64,000 nt of DNA from Nocardia nova (GTDB taxonomy: Bacteria > Actinomycetota > Actinomycetes > Mycobacteriales > Mycobacteriaceae): the NCBI RefSeq assembly GCF_002933465.1, contig NZ_PSZE01000020.1, positions 51,862 to 115,861 of the forward strand. Direction: 5' to 3'. Positions 1-8,309 of this stretch are shown here, piece after piece. How positions within the stretch are numbered: the stretch's first letter is position 1; every line of letters starts with the position of its first letter. The notes under the pieces were generated by a model. That model was not told where the DNA came from. It saw nothing but the letters and a program-made list of their open reading frames with translations, and did no database searches. Both the position numbers and the translations under genes were made by a program.

Positions 1-713
1 TCTTGGTCGGCACCACCCTGCAGGTCCTCACCGAGCGGTCACGGCAGGCGTTCAAAATTCAGCGATGGAGGCAGAAGGTGCGTAATCACACCGTGGTCGT
101 GGGATACGGGACGAAGGGCCGGACCGCTGTCGACGCGATGCTCGGCGACGGGGTGCAACCGGCCGAGATCGTGGTGGTCGACACCGACGCGACCGTCTTG
201 GAGGCCGCGGCCAATGCCGGGCTGGTGACGGTGCACGGCTCGGCGACGCAATCGGATGTGCTGCGGCTGGCCGGAGCGCAGCACGCGTCCTCCCTGGTCA
301 TCGCCGCGAATCGGGACGACACCGCCGTACTGGTCACGCTCACCGCGCGAGAACTCAATGCCAAGGCCAAGATCGTCGCGTCGATCCGGGAGGCCGAGAA
401 CACCCATCTGTTGCGACAATCGGGTGCGGATTCGGTCGTGGTCTCCTCGGAGACCGCGGGCCGGCTGCTCGGTATCGCGACCACCACCCCCAGCGTCGTC
501 GACATGATCGAGGACCTGCTCACCCCGGAGGCCGGGTTCGCGATCGCCGAACGCGACGTGGAATCCGACGAGGTCGGTGGCTCGCCGCGCCATCTGCGGG
601 ATATCGTGCTCGGCGTGGTCCGGGAGGGCACGCTGATCCGCGTCGACGAGCCGGAGGTCGACGCCCTGGAAACCGGCGACAAACTCCTCTACATCCGCCG
701 CGTGCACAAATAA
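1..713 (+). CDS. Potassium channel family protein, C-terminal part (partial)
   Basis: The reading frame is already open at the window edge, so the N-terminal pore region is missing. What remains is a cytoplasmic regulatory module. A short basic linker leads into a TrkA-N/RCK Rossmann domain with the nucleotide-binding segment VVVGYGTKGRTA and an acidic residue after the second strand (VVVDTD). A TrkA-C-like domain follows at the C-terminus. Such domains bind NAD(H) or other nucleotides and gate K+ channels. Gene order with NudC and mycoredoxin matches the Rv3200c locus of M. tuberculosis. The TTG near base 3 is only the first in-frame start codon visible, not the real start. Confidence 0.85.
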   Translation, partial: LVGTTLQVLTERSRQAFKIQRWRQKVRNHTVVVGYGTKGRTAVDAMLGDGVQPAEIVVVDTDATVLEAAANAGLVTVHGSATQSDVLRLAGAQHASSLVIAANRDDTAVLVTLTARELNAKAKIVASIREAENTHLLRQSGADSVVVSSETAGRLLGIATTTPSVVDMIEDLLTPEAGFAIAERDVESDEVGGSPRHLRDIVLGVVREGTLIRVDEPEVDALETGDKLLYIRRVHK

Positions 714-770
714 CCCGGACCGAGGATGCCTGCTCCGGGCACATCCCAACCACCGCGATACTCTCGAAGC

Positions 771-1697
771 GTGTCGGTATTCGAACTGAATGGTCTTCCA
801 CTGCTGTCTCGTTCCGCCCTCGATCGTGCCGAGACGTTGCGCTCGGACGAGCAGGCGTTGAAGCAAGGATGGGCCGAGGCCAAACTGGTACGGATGAACC
901 GGCGGGGGCAGGTTCGGATCGACGGTGATCAGCTCGTGCTCGAAGCGGCGCTGGACTATGCGTCCGAGCCGGTGCCCGAGGCGGTCCTGCTGGGCGTGGT
1001 CGACGGCGCGCACATCTGGGCGGTCCGGGACAACGAGCTCGAAGGTCGGCTGATGGATCTGCGGGTGGTCGGGAGCTCGCTGCACCTCGACGATGTGATT
1101 CTCGGCATTCTGTCCACCGCGCTGGCGCTGCTGAACTGGCACGACCGTGCCCGCTACAGCGCCGTCGACGGCAGCCCGACCACCGTGTCGAATGCCGGCT
1201 GGTCCCGCGTCAACGCCTCCGGGCACGAGGAATTCCCGCGCATCGATCCGGCCATCATCTGCCTGGTGCACGACGGCGGCGACCGGGTCCTGCTCGGCCG
1301 GCAGCAGAGCTGGCCGGAGCAGATGTTCTCGCTACTGGCGGGCTTCGTCGAGGCGGGGGAGTCGCTGGAACGCTGCGTCGAGCGCGAGGTTCTCGAGGAG
1401 GTCGGTGTCGCGGTGCGCGATATCCGCTACCTCGGCAGTCAGCCGTGGCCGCTGCCGCGTTCGCTCATGCTGGGGTTCGCCGCGGTCGCCGATCCCGACG
1501 CGCCGCTGGTCTTCTCCGACGGCGAGATCGCCGAGGCCCACTGGTTCACCCGCGACGAGGTGCGCACGGCACTGGCCGCGGGCGCGTGGGGGTCGGTCAC
1601 CGGCGATACCGGAAATGCCGAGCAGCAGCGACTACTGCTGCCGGGCTCCATTTCCATCGCCCGCACCATCGTCGAATCCTGGGCTGCGGCAGGCTGA
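771..1697 (+). CDS. nudC: NAD(+) diphosphatase NudC (Nudix hydrolase)
   Basis: Hydrolyses NAD(H) to NMN(H) and AMP; members of the family can also remove NAD caps from RNA. A perfect Nudix box is visible (G-x5-E-x7-RExxEExG, around GFVEAGESLERC through REVLEEVGV). The NADH-pyrophosphatase signature follows as SQPWPLPRS, with Leu where the usual motif SQPWPFPxS has Phe. The four zinc-binding cysteines of E. coli NudC are absent: the equivalent stretch begins RYSAVDGSPTT, as in my recollection of the mycobacterial enzyme. The start is set at GTG 771 (VSVFELNG), which gives 308 residues, close to the family size; an ATG at 726 would add an unlikely Pro-rich extension. The gene runs toward mycoredoxin, ending 21 bases away. 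Confidence 0.93.
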   Translation: MSVFELNGLPLLSRSALDRAETLRSDEQALKQGWAEAKLVRMNRRGQVRIDGDQLVLEAALDYASEPVPEAVLLGVVDGAHIWAVRDNELEGRLMDLRVVGSSLHLDDVILGILSTALALLNWHDRARYSAVDGSPTTVSNAGWSRVNASGHEEFPRIDPAIICLVHDGGDRVLLGRQQSWPEQMFSLLAGFVEAGESLERCVEREVLEEVGVAVRDIRYLGSQPWPLPRSLMLGFAAVADPDAPLVFSDGEIAEAHWFTRDEVRTALAAGAWGSVTGDTGNAEQQRLLLPGSISIARTIVESWAAAG

Positions 1698-1718
1698 TTC
1701 GCCCGCGCTCGCCGTCGG

Positions 1719-1970
1719 TCAGCCGATCGCGGCGAGGGCGCTCTTCACCTGGGCGAGGCTCGGGTTGGTCGCGGTGGACCCGTCGGAATACTTGACGGTC
1801 GGCACCACGTGATTGCCGCCGTTCACGCTGCCGACGAATTCGGCCGCTTCGGGATCCTGTTCGATGTCGACGACGGTGTAGGTGATCCCCGCCTCGTCGA
1901 GTTGCTTCTTCAGGCGGCGGCAGTAGCCACACCAGGTCGTCGAGTACATGGTCAGGTCAGTAGCAGTCAC
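1719..1970 (-). CDS. mrx1: Mycoredoxin-1 (glutaredoxin-like)
   Basis: An 83-residue glutaredoxin-fold protein with the active site CGYC at residues 14-17 and the cis-Pro segment VPTVK. The CGYC motif and small size are typical of mycoredoxin-1, which reduces mycothiol mixed disulfides in actinobacteria, taking electrons from mycothiol in the cytosol. Its place between nudC and uvrD2 matches Rv3198A. The start is the first ATG (MTATDLTMYS). A generic glutaredoxin-like protein is the only realistic alternative. Confidence 0.92.
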   Translation of the reverse strand: MTATDLTMYSTTWCGYCRRLKKQLDEAGITYTVVDIEQDPEAAEFVGSVNGGNHVVPTVKYSDGSTATNPSLAQVKSALAAIG

Positions 1971-2048
1971 GCCTGATTGAACATCGAATCGGTTTTCCGT
2001 GTTCCCACGGCTGGCTGTGATGTCCGCCGGAGGGACTTGCCGGACAGA

Positions 2049-2066
2049 TAGTAAGCGCGCATACTA
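2049..2066. promoter_or_regulatory. Imperfect palindrome, likely MarR operator
   Basis: An 18-bp palindrome (tagta-agcgcgca-tacta, 16 of 18 positions symmetric) ends 5 bases before the ATG at 2072. It sits at the head of an operon whose last gene encodes a MarR repressor, so autoregulation is the simplest reading. Binding is inferred. Confidence 0.55.
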
Positions 2067-2071
2067 AATCC

Positions 2072-2509
2072 ATGACGCAGATCGCCTCAGCTCACGCCAT
2101 ATCCACCGCCGCGCCCGCCGACTTCTTCGCGGTCTGGTCCGATATGGCCACCTGGCCGGAATGGAATGCCGACACCGAGTGGGTCCGGCTGGACGGTCCC
2201 TTCGTCGAGGGGGCGACGGGCACCTTGAAGCCGAAGGGGGGTCCGAAGGTCGCGTTCGTGATCGAGAAGCTGAACGGCGAGGAGTTCGTCGACGTCTCCC
2301 GGCTGTTCGGCGCCCGGCTGATCTTCGCGCATCATGTGGTGGAGACGGCTGCGGGCACCGAGGTGTCGGTGACCATCTCGATGACCGGCCCGCTGCGCCG
2401 GTTGTGGTCGGCGCTGATGGGCGGCGGACTGGCCGATTCCGTCCATCGTGACCTCGCGGCGCTGGTCGAGACGGCCGAGGCGCGCCGGCCCGTTCCGGGC
2501 ACCCGCTGA
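2072..2509 (+). CDS. SRPBCC family (polyketide cyclase/START-like) protein
   Basis: A 145-residue single-domain protein. The N-terminus (AHAISTAAPADFFAVWSDMA, then a WPEW motif) is typical of the helix-grip SRPBCC fold, which encloses a hydrophobic ligand cavity. A central beta-rich part and a C-terminal helix (LADSVHRDLAALVE) complete the domain. Ligand and reaction cannot be read from sequence. First gene of a likely three-gene operon with an EVE-domain protein (19-base gap) and a MarR regulator. The start codon lies almost on top of the palindrome at 2049-2066, which suggests a very short leader or a leaderless mRNA. Members of the family include stress proteins, cyclases and lipid carriers. 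Confidence 0.85.
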   Translation: MTQIASAHAISTAAPADFFAVWSDMATWPEWNADTEWVRLDGPFVEGATGTLKPKGGPKVAFVIEKLNGEEFVDVSRLFGARLIFAHHVVETAAGTEVSVTISMTGPLRRLWSALMGGGLADSVHRDLAALVETAEARRPVPGTR

Positions 2510-2528
2510 ATCGTTCGAGGAGGACATC

Positions 2529-2981
2529 ATGAGCAAGTACTGGCTGGCCGTCGTCTCCCGCGATCACGTGCGTCGCGGGGTGGCGCTCGGCATCGCGCAG
2601 GCCAATCACGGCAAGCGAACCGCGGTCGAACGGATGCGGCCGGGTGACGGGCTCGTCTACTACTCGCCCAGAACCGGTATGCGTGCAGGGGATGCGGTGA
2701 AGTCGTTCACCGCGATCGGCACGATCGACGATCGGCCCGTGTGGCAGGCGGACGATCAGGGCGGCTGCTTCCGGCCGTGGCGGCGCGCGGTGACCTACCG
2801 GCCGGACGCGCGCGATGTCGCGATCGATACCGTGCGCGGTGACCTCGATCTCACCAGCGTCCCCAATTGGGGCATCGTGCTCCGGCGCGGCGTGGTGGAA
2901 CTGAGCGCGCACGACTTCGAGGTCATCTCCCGGGCCATGCTGGGGGAGGACGCGGGCGAGATGTCGGCGGCCGCTCGGTGA
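2529..2981 (+). CDS. EVE domain-containing protein
   Basis: 150 residues, beginning MSKYWLAVVSRDHV, with a good ribosome binding site (gaggagg about 7 bases upstream). The N-terminal YWLAVVS strand, the GDGLVYYSPRTG segment and the FRPWRRAVTY segment fit the EVE (PUA-like) fold, which binds modified bases or small ligands. EVE proteins are often found beside restriction or stress genes, but the close partners here are an SRPBCC protein and a MarR repressor. The stop overlaps the next start as GTGA, implying translational coupling. Confidence 0.85.
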   Translation: MSKYWLAVVSRDHVRRGVALGIAQANHGKRTAVERMRPGDGLVYYSPRTGMRAGDAVKSFTAIGTIDDRPVWQADDQGGCFRPWRRAVTYRPDARDVAIDTVRGDLDLTSVPNWGIVLRRGVVELSAHDFEVISRAMLGEDAGEMSAAAR

Positions 2982-3448
2982 GCGACGAAACCCGTGCCCT
3001 GCGAACCGAATTCGGCAGCGCCGACGAAAGTCCCGGCCTGTTGTTGTGGCAGGTGACCAACCGGTGGCAGGCGGCGGTGCGCGCGGCGCTGGCCCCGTTC
3101 GATCTCACCCACGTGCAGTTCGTTCTCCTGGCCGCGCTGACCTGGTTCGGCGGCTCGGATGCCGGCACCCCGATCACGCAGCGCGATCTCGCCGCCCATG
3201 CCGCCACCGACCCGATGATGACCTCCCAGGTGCTGCGCGCCCTGGAACAGAAGGGCCTGATCGAGCGGCGGGATCATCCGCACGATCGGCGCGCGAAATC
3301 CCTGGTCCCGACGAAAGCCGGTGTGGCACTGGTGAATCGCGCGATCGTCGCGGTGGAGGACTGTGACCGGGACTTCTTCGGGCCGTTGCGCACCAGTACC
3401 GCCGACTTCGCCGCATCGTTGCGGGTACTGCGGGACGCGCGGGGTTGA
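2978..3448 (+). CDS. MarR family transcriptional regulator
   Basis: 156 residues starting at GTG 2978, which overlaps the EVE stop codon by four bases. A winged helix-turn-helix is clear: LTHVQFVLLAAL, ITQRDLAAHAATDPMMTSQV as recognition helices, then the wing GLIERRDHPHDRRAKSLV. MarR proteins are usually dimeric repressors released by phenolic or oxidising ligands. The palindrome just ahead of the first gene of this operon (2049-2066) is its most likely binding site. Confidence 0.9.
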   Translation: MSDETRALRTEFGSADESPGLLLWQVTNRWQAAVRAALAPFDLTHVQFVLLAALTWFGGSDAGTPITQRDLAAHAATDPMMTSQVLRALEQKGLIERRDHPHDRRAKSLVPTKAGVALVNRAIVAVEDCDRDFFGPLRTSTADFAASLRVLRDARG

Positions 3449-3529
3449 GCGACGGGCGCGCCGGCCGAGGGGACCGCGGCTGGGTGTCCGTGGCGCCGGG
3501 CAACCGGGGGCGTCGTCGCGGCGGCGCGG

Positions 3530-5701
3530 ATGTCGGTGGTGCCTGTCATGATGGAGCGCGTGCCTGTCCCGACCTCATCGACCAGCCTGCGGCTCGACGG
3601 GCTCGATCCCGAGCAGGCCGCCGCGGTGCGGGCGCCGCGTGGGCCGGTGTGTGTGATCGCGGGCGCCGGCACCGGCAAGACCCGGACCATCACCCACCGC
3701 ATCGCCCATCTGGTCTCGGCCGGGCATGTGCGTGCCGACCAGGTGCTGGCGGTGACCTTCACGGCCCGGGCGGCCGGTGAGCTGCGGTCCCGGTTGCGTG
3801 CGCTCGGCCTGGGTAGTGCCGCGCAGACCGTCCAGGCACGTACCTTCCACGCCGCGGCGCTGCGGCAGCTGAAGTACTTCTGGCCGCAGATCGTCGGCGA
3901 CGTGCCCTGGAAACTCATCGACTCCAAATTCGCGCTCGTCGCCCAGGCCGCCCAGCGCGTCGGCCTGCCGACCGCGACGGAGAATGTGCGTGACCTGGCG
4001 AGCGAGATCGAATGGGCGAAGGCCTCGCTCATCGCGCCGGAGGACTACTCCGGCGCGGCCCAGCGCCACCACCGCGACATCCCGTATCAGGCGGACAAGA
4101 TCGCGGCCGTCTACACCGGCTACGAGACGTTGAAGAACACTCCGGACGGCCTGCTGCTCGATTTCGACGATCTGCTGCTGCACACCGCCGCCGCGCTCGA
4201 GGACTACCCGGCCGTGGCCGAGGAATTCCGCGGTCGTTACCGGTGCTTCGTCGTCGACGAATACCAGGACGTGACCCCGCTGCAGCAGCGGGTGCTCGAC
4301 GCGTGGCTCGGCGATCGCGACGATCTGACCGTGGTCGGCGACGCCAATCAGACGATCTATTCGTTCACCGGCGCCAGCCCCGCCTATCTGCTCGATTTCT
4401 CCCGCCGGTTTCCCGACGCCACCGTCGTCCGGCTGGAGCGGGACTATCGATCGACGCCGCAGGTGGTGTCGCTGGCCAATCGCGTGATCGGCGCCGCGCG
4501 CGGACGCATCGCGGGGACCCGGCTGCAGCTGGTCGGGCAGCGCGCCGACGGGCCGGAACCGTCCTTCGCGGAGTACGACGACGAGGTCGCCGAGGCCGCC
4601 GCCGTCGCCAAGGGCATCGCCGGTCTGCTCGGGCGGGGAGTCCCGGCCGCCGAAGTCGCCGTGCTGTATCGCATCAACGCCCAGTCCGAGGTGTACGAGC
4701 AGGCGCTGACCGAGGCGGGCATTCCCTACCAGGTCCGCGGCGGCGAGGGGTTCTTCCAGCGGGTCGAGGTCCGGCAGGCGGTGCAGGCGCTGCGGCAGGC
4801 CGGAGCCCGCGACGACCTGCCCGCGGCCCGTGGGCCCGAGGTCGTGACGCTCGTGCGCGCGGTCCTGGCCCGGCTCGGGCTCACCGCGGAGGAGCCGGCC
4901 GGTGCGCAGGCTCGCGAGCGCTGGTCGTCGCTGGTGGCGCTGGTACAGCTCACCGAGGAGCTCGCAGCCCACGATCCCGGCCTCGAATTCGCCGGACTAC
5001 TGCGGGAACTGGCCGCCCGCGCCGAGGCCCGCCACCCACCGACCGTGCAGGGGGTCACCCTGGCCTCGCTGCACGCGGCGAAGGGACTGGAATGGGATGC
5101 GGTCTTCCTGGTCGGCCTCACCGACGGCACCCTGCCCATCGCCCACGTTCTGGGCGAGGGCGGCGCGGTGAGCGACGAGGCCGCGCTGGAGGAGGAACGG
5201 CGGTTGCTCTACGTGGGCGTGACCCGCGCGCGCGAACATCTGCGGTTGTCGTGGGCGCTGTCGCGTGCCGACGGCCGGCGCCGCAACCGCCGGCGCAGCC
5301 GATTCCTCACCGGGCTGGTGCCGGAGGATTCTCCGGCGTCGAGGGTCGCCCAGCAGGCCGGTGCGCGGGGTGGTCGCGGCCGCCGGCTGCCGGTCTGCCG
5401 GGTGTGCGGGCGTTCCCTGCTCAATTCCACCGACACGCTGCTCGGACGGTGCTCGGGCTGCCCGGCCGAGGTGGATACCGAACTGCTCGGCGCGCTGCAG
5501 GAGTGGCGGCGGCAACGGGCCGAGGAGTTGCAGATCAAACCGTTCGCGGTGGTGAGCGTCAAAACGCTGACCGCGATCGCGGAACAGGTGCCGATGGACG
5601 AGGACGCGCTCGCCGCGATTCCGGGTATCGGACAGCAGAAGTCGCAGCAGTTCGGCCCGGAGCTGTTGGCGATCGTGCGATCCCGGGTGCGCAACCGGTG
5701 A
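3530..5701 (+). CDS. uvrD2: ATP-dependent DNA helicase UvrD2
   Basis: A 723-residue superfamily 1A helicase. Walker A is AGAGTGKT near residue 48. The DEYQD Walker B motif, the GDANQTIYSF motif and the VTRARE motif follow in order. Between helicase and C-terminus lies a four-cysteine module (CRVCGRS ... CSGC, about residues 622-645), then an HRDC domain (LKTLTAIAEQ-like helix, IPGIGQQKSQQFG). This helicase-Cys4-HRDC layout and the position beside whiB7 are diagnostic of actinobacterial UvrD2, which is essential in mycobacteria. The exact start is uncertain: ATG at 3548 or 3551 is equally possible, since no strong ribosome binding site is seen. Confidence 0.94.
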   Translation: MSVVPVMMERVPVPTSSTSLRLDGLDPEQAAAVRAPRGPVCVIAGAGTGKTRTITHRIAHLVSAGHVRADQVLAVTFTARAAGELRSRLRALGLGSAAQTVQARTFHAAALRQLKYFWPQIVGDVPWKLIDSKFALVAQAAQRVGLPTATENVRDLASEIEWAKASLIAPEDYSGAAQRHHRDIPYQADKIAAVYTGYETLKNTPDGLLLDFDDLLLHTAAALEDYPAVAEEFRGRYRCFVVDEYQDVTPLQQRVLDAWLGDRDDLTVVGDANQTIYSFTGASPAYLLDFSRRFPDATVVRLERDYRSTPQVVSLANRVIGAARGRIAGTRLQLVGQRADGPEPSFAEYDDEVAEAAAVAKGIAGLLGRGVPAAEVAVLYRINAQSEVYEQALTEAGIPYQVRGGEGFFQRVEVRQAVQALRQAGARDDLPAARGPEVVTLVRAVLARLGLTAEEPAGAQARERWSSLVALVQLTEELAAHDPGLEFAGLLRELAARAEARHPPTVQGVTLASLHAAKGLEWDAVFLVGLTDGTLPIAHVLGEGGAVSDEAALEEERRLLYVGVTRAREHLRLSWALSRADGRRRNRRRSRFLTGLVPEDSPASRVAQQAGARGGRGRRLPVCRVCGRSLLNSTDTLLGRCSGCPAEVDTELLGALQEWRRQRAEELQIKPFAVVSVKTLTAIAEQVPMDEDALAAIPGIGQQKSQQFGPELLAIVRSRVRNR

Positions 5702-5737
5702 TTCGGCGAGCGCTGCCCGAGTGCCAAAACCGCAGGT

Positions 5738-5777
5738 GAAAAATAGGTTGTGCGGTTGTGTATCGCACCCGTAGGGT
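5738..5777 (+). promoter_or_regulatory. Likely WhiB7-dependent promoter of whiB7
   Basis: An A/T-rich patch (gaaaaata, 5738-5745) lies directly upstream of a -35 element TTGTGC (5748-5753). An 18-base spacer leads to a -10 element TAGGGT (5772-5777). WhiB7 is known to bind A/T-rich DNA immediately upstream of the -35 of SigA promoters, so this fits its autoregulated promoter. Transcription would start near 5784, giving a leader of more than 500 bases. Confidence 0.7.
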
Positions 5778-5853
5778 GGTGATCACGCGCTGGGAGGGCA
5801 TTCCGGCGCGCACAGTGATCAGTCGGATAACGAGTAGGAGGGAGGTAGACAAA

Positions 5854-6183
5854 ATGAACAACATCGTGACTCTCGCTTCGAGAAGCGTTGTGGCACCGGT
5901 GGTTTCTGTCGTGTCCGCCTCCCGGGGGGTCCTCGCCTTGCAGGGGACCGGTCTGTCTGTCGCAAGCATTATCGGTGCTCGACCGCAAGCGCCCGCATAT
6001 GCAATTGCCGCAGACAAGTCCGCGTGGGGTTGGCACCCGGCACACGTCGGTTTCCACACCGGCGCAGCCCACGCCTTCGCAGTCGAAGCCGATCGTATGA
6101 CGGCGAATCTGCAGGCAGCCCGCCTCCGCAACGCACACCCAGCGACCGTGATCAGTAACCGACACCGAGGTCGGTTCAGGTAG
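5854..6183 (+). CDS. whiB7 leader upstream ORF
   Basis: A 109-codon ORF with a very strong ribosome binding site (aggagggagg, 5836-5845, 8 bases from the ATG). It lies wholly inside the predicted whiB7 leader and its stop codon is only 20 bases before the terminator stem at 6204. The product (MNNIVTLASRSVVAPVVSV...) has a hydrophobic N-terminal half and a basic tail and matches no family I know. Actinobacterial whiB7 leaders are known to carry upstream ORFs that sense ribosome stalling by antibiotics, so its likely role is regulatory. It is long for a leader peptide, and a functional small protein cannot be excluded. Confidence 0.65.
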   Translation: MNNIVTLASRSVVAPVVSVVSASRGVLALQGTGLSVASIIGARPQAPAYAIAADKSAWGWHPAHVGFHTGAAHAFAVEADRMTANLQAARLRNAHPATVISNRHRGRFR

Positions 6184-6203
6184 CACCCACTACCACAGCC
6201 TCC

Positions 6204-6250
6204 TGGCCACGGATCGCCCGAAGCGAAACCGTGGCCATAGTTCTTTTCGG
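6204..6250 (+). terminator. Intrinsic terminator (attenuator) in the whiB7 leader, with competing antiterminator
   Basis: A perfect 9-bp stem (tggccacgg 6204-6212 with ccgtggcca 6229-6237) is followed by a T-rich run (tagttctttt). The loop and right arm (gcgaaacc, 6223-6230) can instead pair perfectly with ggtttcgc (6269-6276), extended by 6231-6233, which would break the terminator. ggtttcg 6269-6275 can also pair with cgaaacc 6286-6292. Such mutually exclusive pairings are the mark of transcription attenuation controlling readthrough into whiB7. Confidence 0.75.
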
Positions 6251-6320
6251 CCTCCAGCCACCGGCACCGGTTTCGCGGAAGACAACGAAACCACCGCTGC
6301 ACGAGCTGAAGGAGCAAGAC

Positions 6321-6632
6321 GTGTCCACCGCGACCGTTACTCGCGCGACATGCCGATCGACCCAGGCCTCGAGGCCGGCCCGCACCCGCGGTGTCGCGCT
6401 CACCCTGCCCTGCCGAGTCGGTGACCCGGACCTGTGGTTCGCCGAAAGCCCGACCCAGCTGGAAGAGGCCAAGGCACTGTGCGCTTCCTGCCCGATCCGC
6501 AAGGGGTGCCTCGCGGCTGCCCTGGATCGCGCCGAGCCCTGGGGTGTCTGGGGCGGCGAGATCTTCGAACAGGGCGTCGTGATCGCCCGTAAGCGGCCGC
6601 GCGGCCGCCCGCGTAAGGTCGCACTGGCGTGA
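6321..6632 (+). CDS. whiB7: Transcriptional regulator WhiB7
   Basis: A 103-residue iron-sulfur WhiB protein. Cluster ligands are Cys31, Cys54, Cys57 and Cys63, followed by the WGVWGGE turn (74-80) and the C-terminal AT-hook RGRPRK (94-99) that defines WhiB7. It binds the primary sigma factor and activates intrinsic resistance genes (efflux pumps, ribosome protection and methylation) under translation stress. The start is GTG 6321, 6 bases after the ribosome binding site aaggag (6309-6314); an earlier in-frame GTG at 6231 lies inside the terminator stem and is rejected. The long leader predicts induction by ribosome-targeting drugs. Confidence 0.96.
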   Translation: MSTATVTRATCRSTQASRPARTRGVALTLPCRVGDPDLWFAESPTQLEEAKALCASCPIRKGCLAAALDRAEPWGVWGGEIFEQGVVIARKRPRGRPRKVALA

Positions 6633-6688
6633 TCGGCGCCGGTTCGGGCCGAGCGCGGATCCGCCTCGGCCACCTCTGGGAACACGAA

Positions 6689-6722
6689 CGAGCCCCGCAT
6701 CTCATGTCGGATGCGGGGCTCG
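6689..6722. terminator. Bidirectional intrinsic terminator
   Basis: A perfect 12-bp stem (cgagccccgcat 6689-6700 with atgcggggctcg 6711-6722) and a 10-base loop, between the converging whiB7 and ABC1-kinase genes. Confidence 0.8.
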
Positions 6723-6747
6723 TCCCATATTCGGCGTGGGTGAACGA

Positions 6748-8091
6748 TCAGCTGGCGCTTCGGTATTCGGCGTAGCCGGGCACCCAGTCGTGCATCAGCC
6801 TCATGAACGGAACCTCGGCGTCGAGCTGCGCGCAGATGCCGATCGAACCCATCAGCACCCGGAACACCATGATGTGTTCGGCCGGAAGTTGCAGCGACAA
6901 TCCGGTTTTCATCTCCGGGCGGCTCACGTCGGTGGCCTTGCCTGCAACGCGCTGCATCCACTTGCGGGTGAAGTGGAACGAATCCTCGCGGATGGGGTCG
7001 GTGAACGGGCGCAGATAGTCGGCGATCTCGGCGTGGGTGACGGTGCGGCCGGGAATCACCCAGCCGTTGCTGTACATCAGCTCGGTCAGTTCCTCGAACC
7101 GATCCTCGACCGCCATCGCCACCATCTGGCCGAGCACCGGCGGGAACCCGTCGGGCAGCGGTGCGCAGGCACCGAAATCGAGCACTGCCAACCGGCCGTC
7201 GTCGAGCATCATGAAATTGCCGGGGTGCGGGTCGGCATGCAGCAGTCCGGCCAGGGCGGGGGAGGAGAAGTGGAATTCAGCCATCAGGGTTGCCACGCGG
7301 TTGCGCAGCTCGACCGTGCCCGCCGGATCCTGGTGGCCGCGCTGGATGATCCCGGAGACCGCGGTGCCGTCGAGCCACTCGGTGACGATCACCTTCGGTG
7401 CCCCGGCCACCACCTTGGGTACCAGGAACCGCGGGTGGCCGTCGAATGCCTTGGCGAAGCGGCGCTGGTTGGCGGCCTCGGTGCGGTAGTCGAGCTCTTC
7501 CTCGGTGCGTTCGGTGATCTCGGCAAGGATGGGTTTGATGTCGGCGCCGGGGATGACGGCGCCGATCATGCCGGCCATCCGATTGAGTGTCTTGAGGTCC
7601 GCGCGCAGCGCCTCGTCGGCACCGGGGTACTGGACCTTCACCGCCACCGTGCGGCCGTCGGACCATTCGGCCTTGTGGACCTGTCCGATACTGGCCGAGG
7701 CGGTAGGGGTGTCGTCGAAGGAACGGAAGCGCTTGCGCCACGCCGTACCCAGTTGCTGGTCCAGCACCCGGTGCACCGCGCCGGCCGGCAGCGGCGGCGC
7801 GGCGGCCTGCAGCTTGGTCAATGCCTCGCGATAGTGCTCGCCGAATTCCTCGGGTACGGCGGCCTCCATCACCGACAGCGCCTGGCCGAATTTCATTGCG
7901 CCGCCCTTGAGCTCGCCGAGAACGGAGAAGATCTGCTCGGCGGCCCTCTGATTCAACTCGGCATTGATCTCGCCCCGGTCGCCGCCGGCGAGTTTGCGGC
8001 CGAACCCCACAGCGGCCCGTCCCGCGATACCGAGTGGAATCTTCGCCAACTTGGCATTGCGGGATGAGCTACGGCGCACAATCTCAGACAC
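6748..8091 (-). CDS. ABC1/UbiB (AarF) family atypical kinase
   Basis: About 447 residues of the ABC1/ADCK fold. The family KxGQ motif appears as MKFGQALSV. The ATP-loop ASASIGQVHKA, the catalytic HADPHPGNF and the metal-binding LDFGA are all present. Related proteins support isoprenoid-quinone biosynthesis or lipid homeostasis; in mycobacteria the Rv3197 relative beside whiB7 has been linked to drug tolerance. The start is placed at GTG 8091 (VSEIVRRSSSRNAKL); an in-frame ATG at 8169 would add 26 residues of poor composition. It converges with whiB7 across a shared terminator. Confidence 0.9.
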   Translation of the reverse strand: MSEIVRRSSSRNAKLAKIPLGIAGRAAVGFGRKLAGGDRGEINAELNQRAAEQIFSVLGELKGGAMKFGQALSVMEAAVPEEFGEHYREALTKLQAAAPPLPAGAVHRVLDQQLGTAWRKRFRSFDDTPTASASIGQVHKAEWSDGRTVAVKVQYPGADEALRADLKTLNRMAGMIGAVIPGADIKPILAEITERTEEELDYRTEAANQRRFAKAFDGHPRFLVPKVVAGAPKVIVTEWLDGTAVSGIIQRGHQDPAGTVELRNRVATLMAEFHFSSPALAGLLHADPHPGNFMMLDDGRLAVLDFGACAPLPDGFPPVLGQMVAMAVEDRFEELTELMYSNGWVIPGRTVTHAEIADYLRPFTDPIREDSFHFTRKWMQRVAGKATDVSRPEMKTGLSLQLPAEHIMVFRVLMGSIGICAQLDAEVPFMRLMHDWVPGYAEYRSAS

Positions 8092-8309
8092 ACCCCCATC
8101 ATGGCTGACCCATCGTGTCGCGTGCCATGTGAATTGCGTGAACTCCACCCCTGGACCGGGGCGTGTCATCTGTCACAGCAGGGCGGTTCGGGGCGGTGGT
8201 CTGCGTGCGGGAAGCCCTGGGAAACGGCTTATCGGTGGTGGTCGGCGGGTGTCCGTTGGTCGTTTTGGTCATCTCGACAAAAAGTTGGCGCGAAAGTATG
8301 GGCGAGAGC

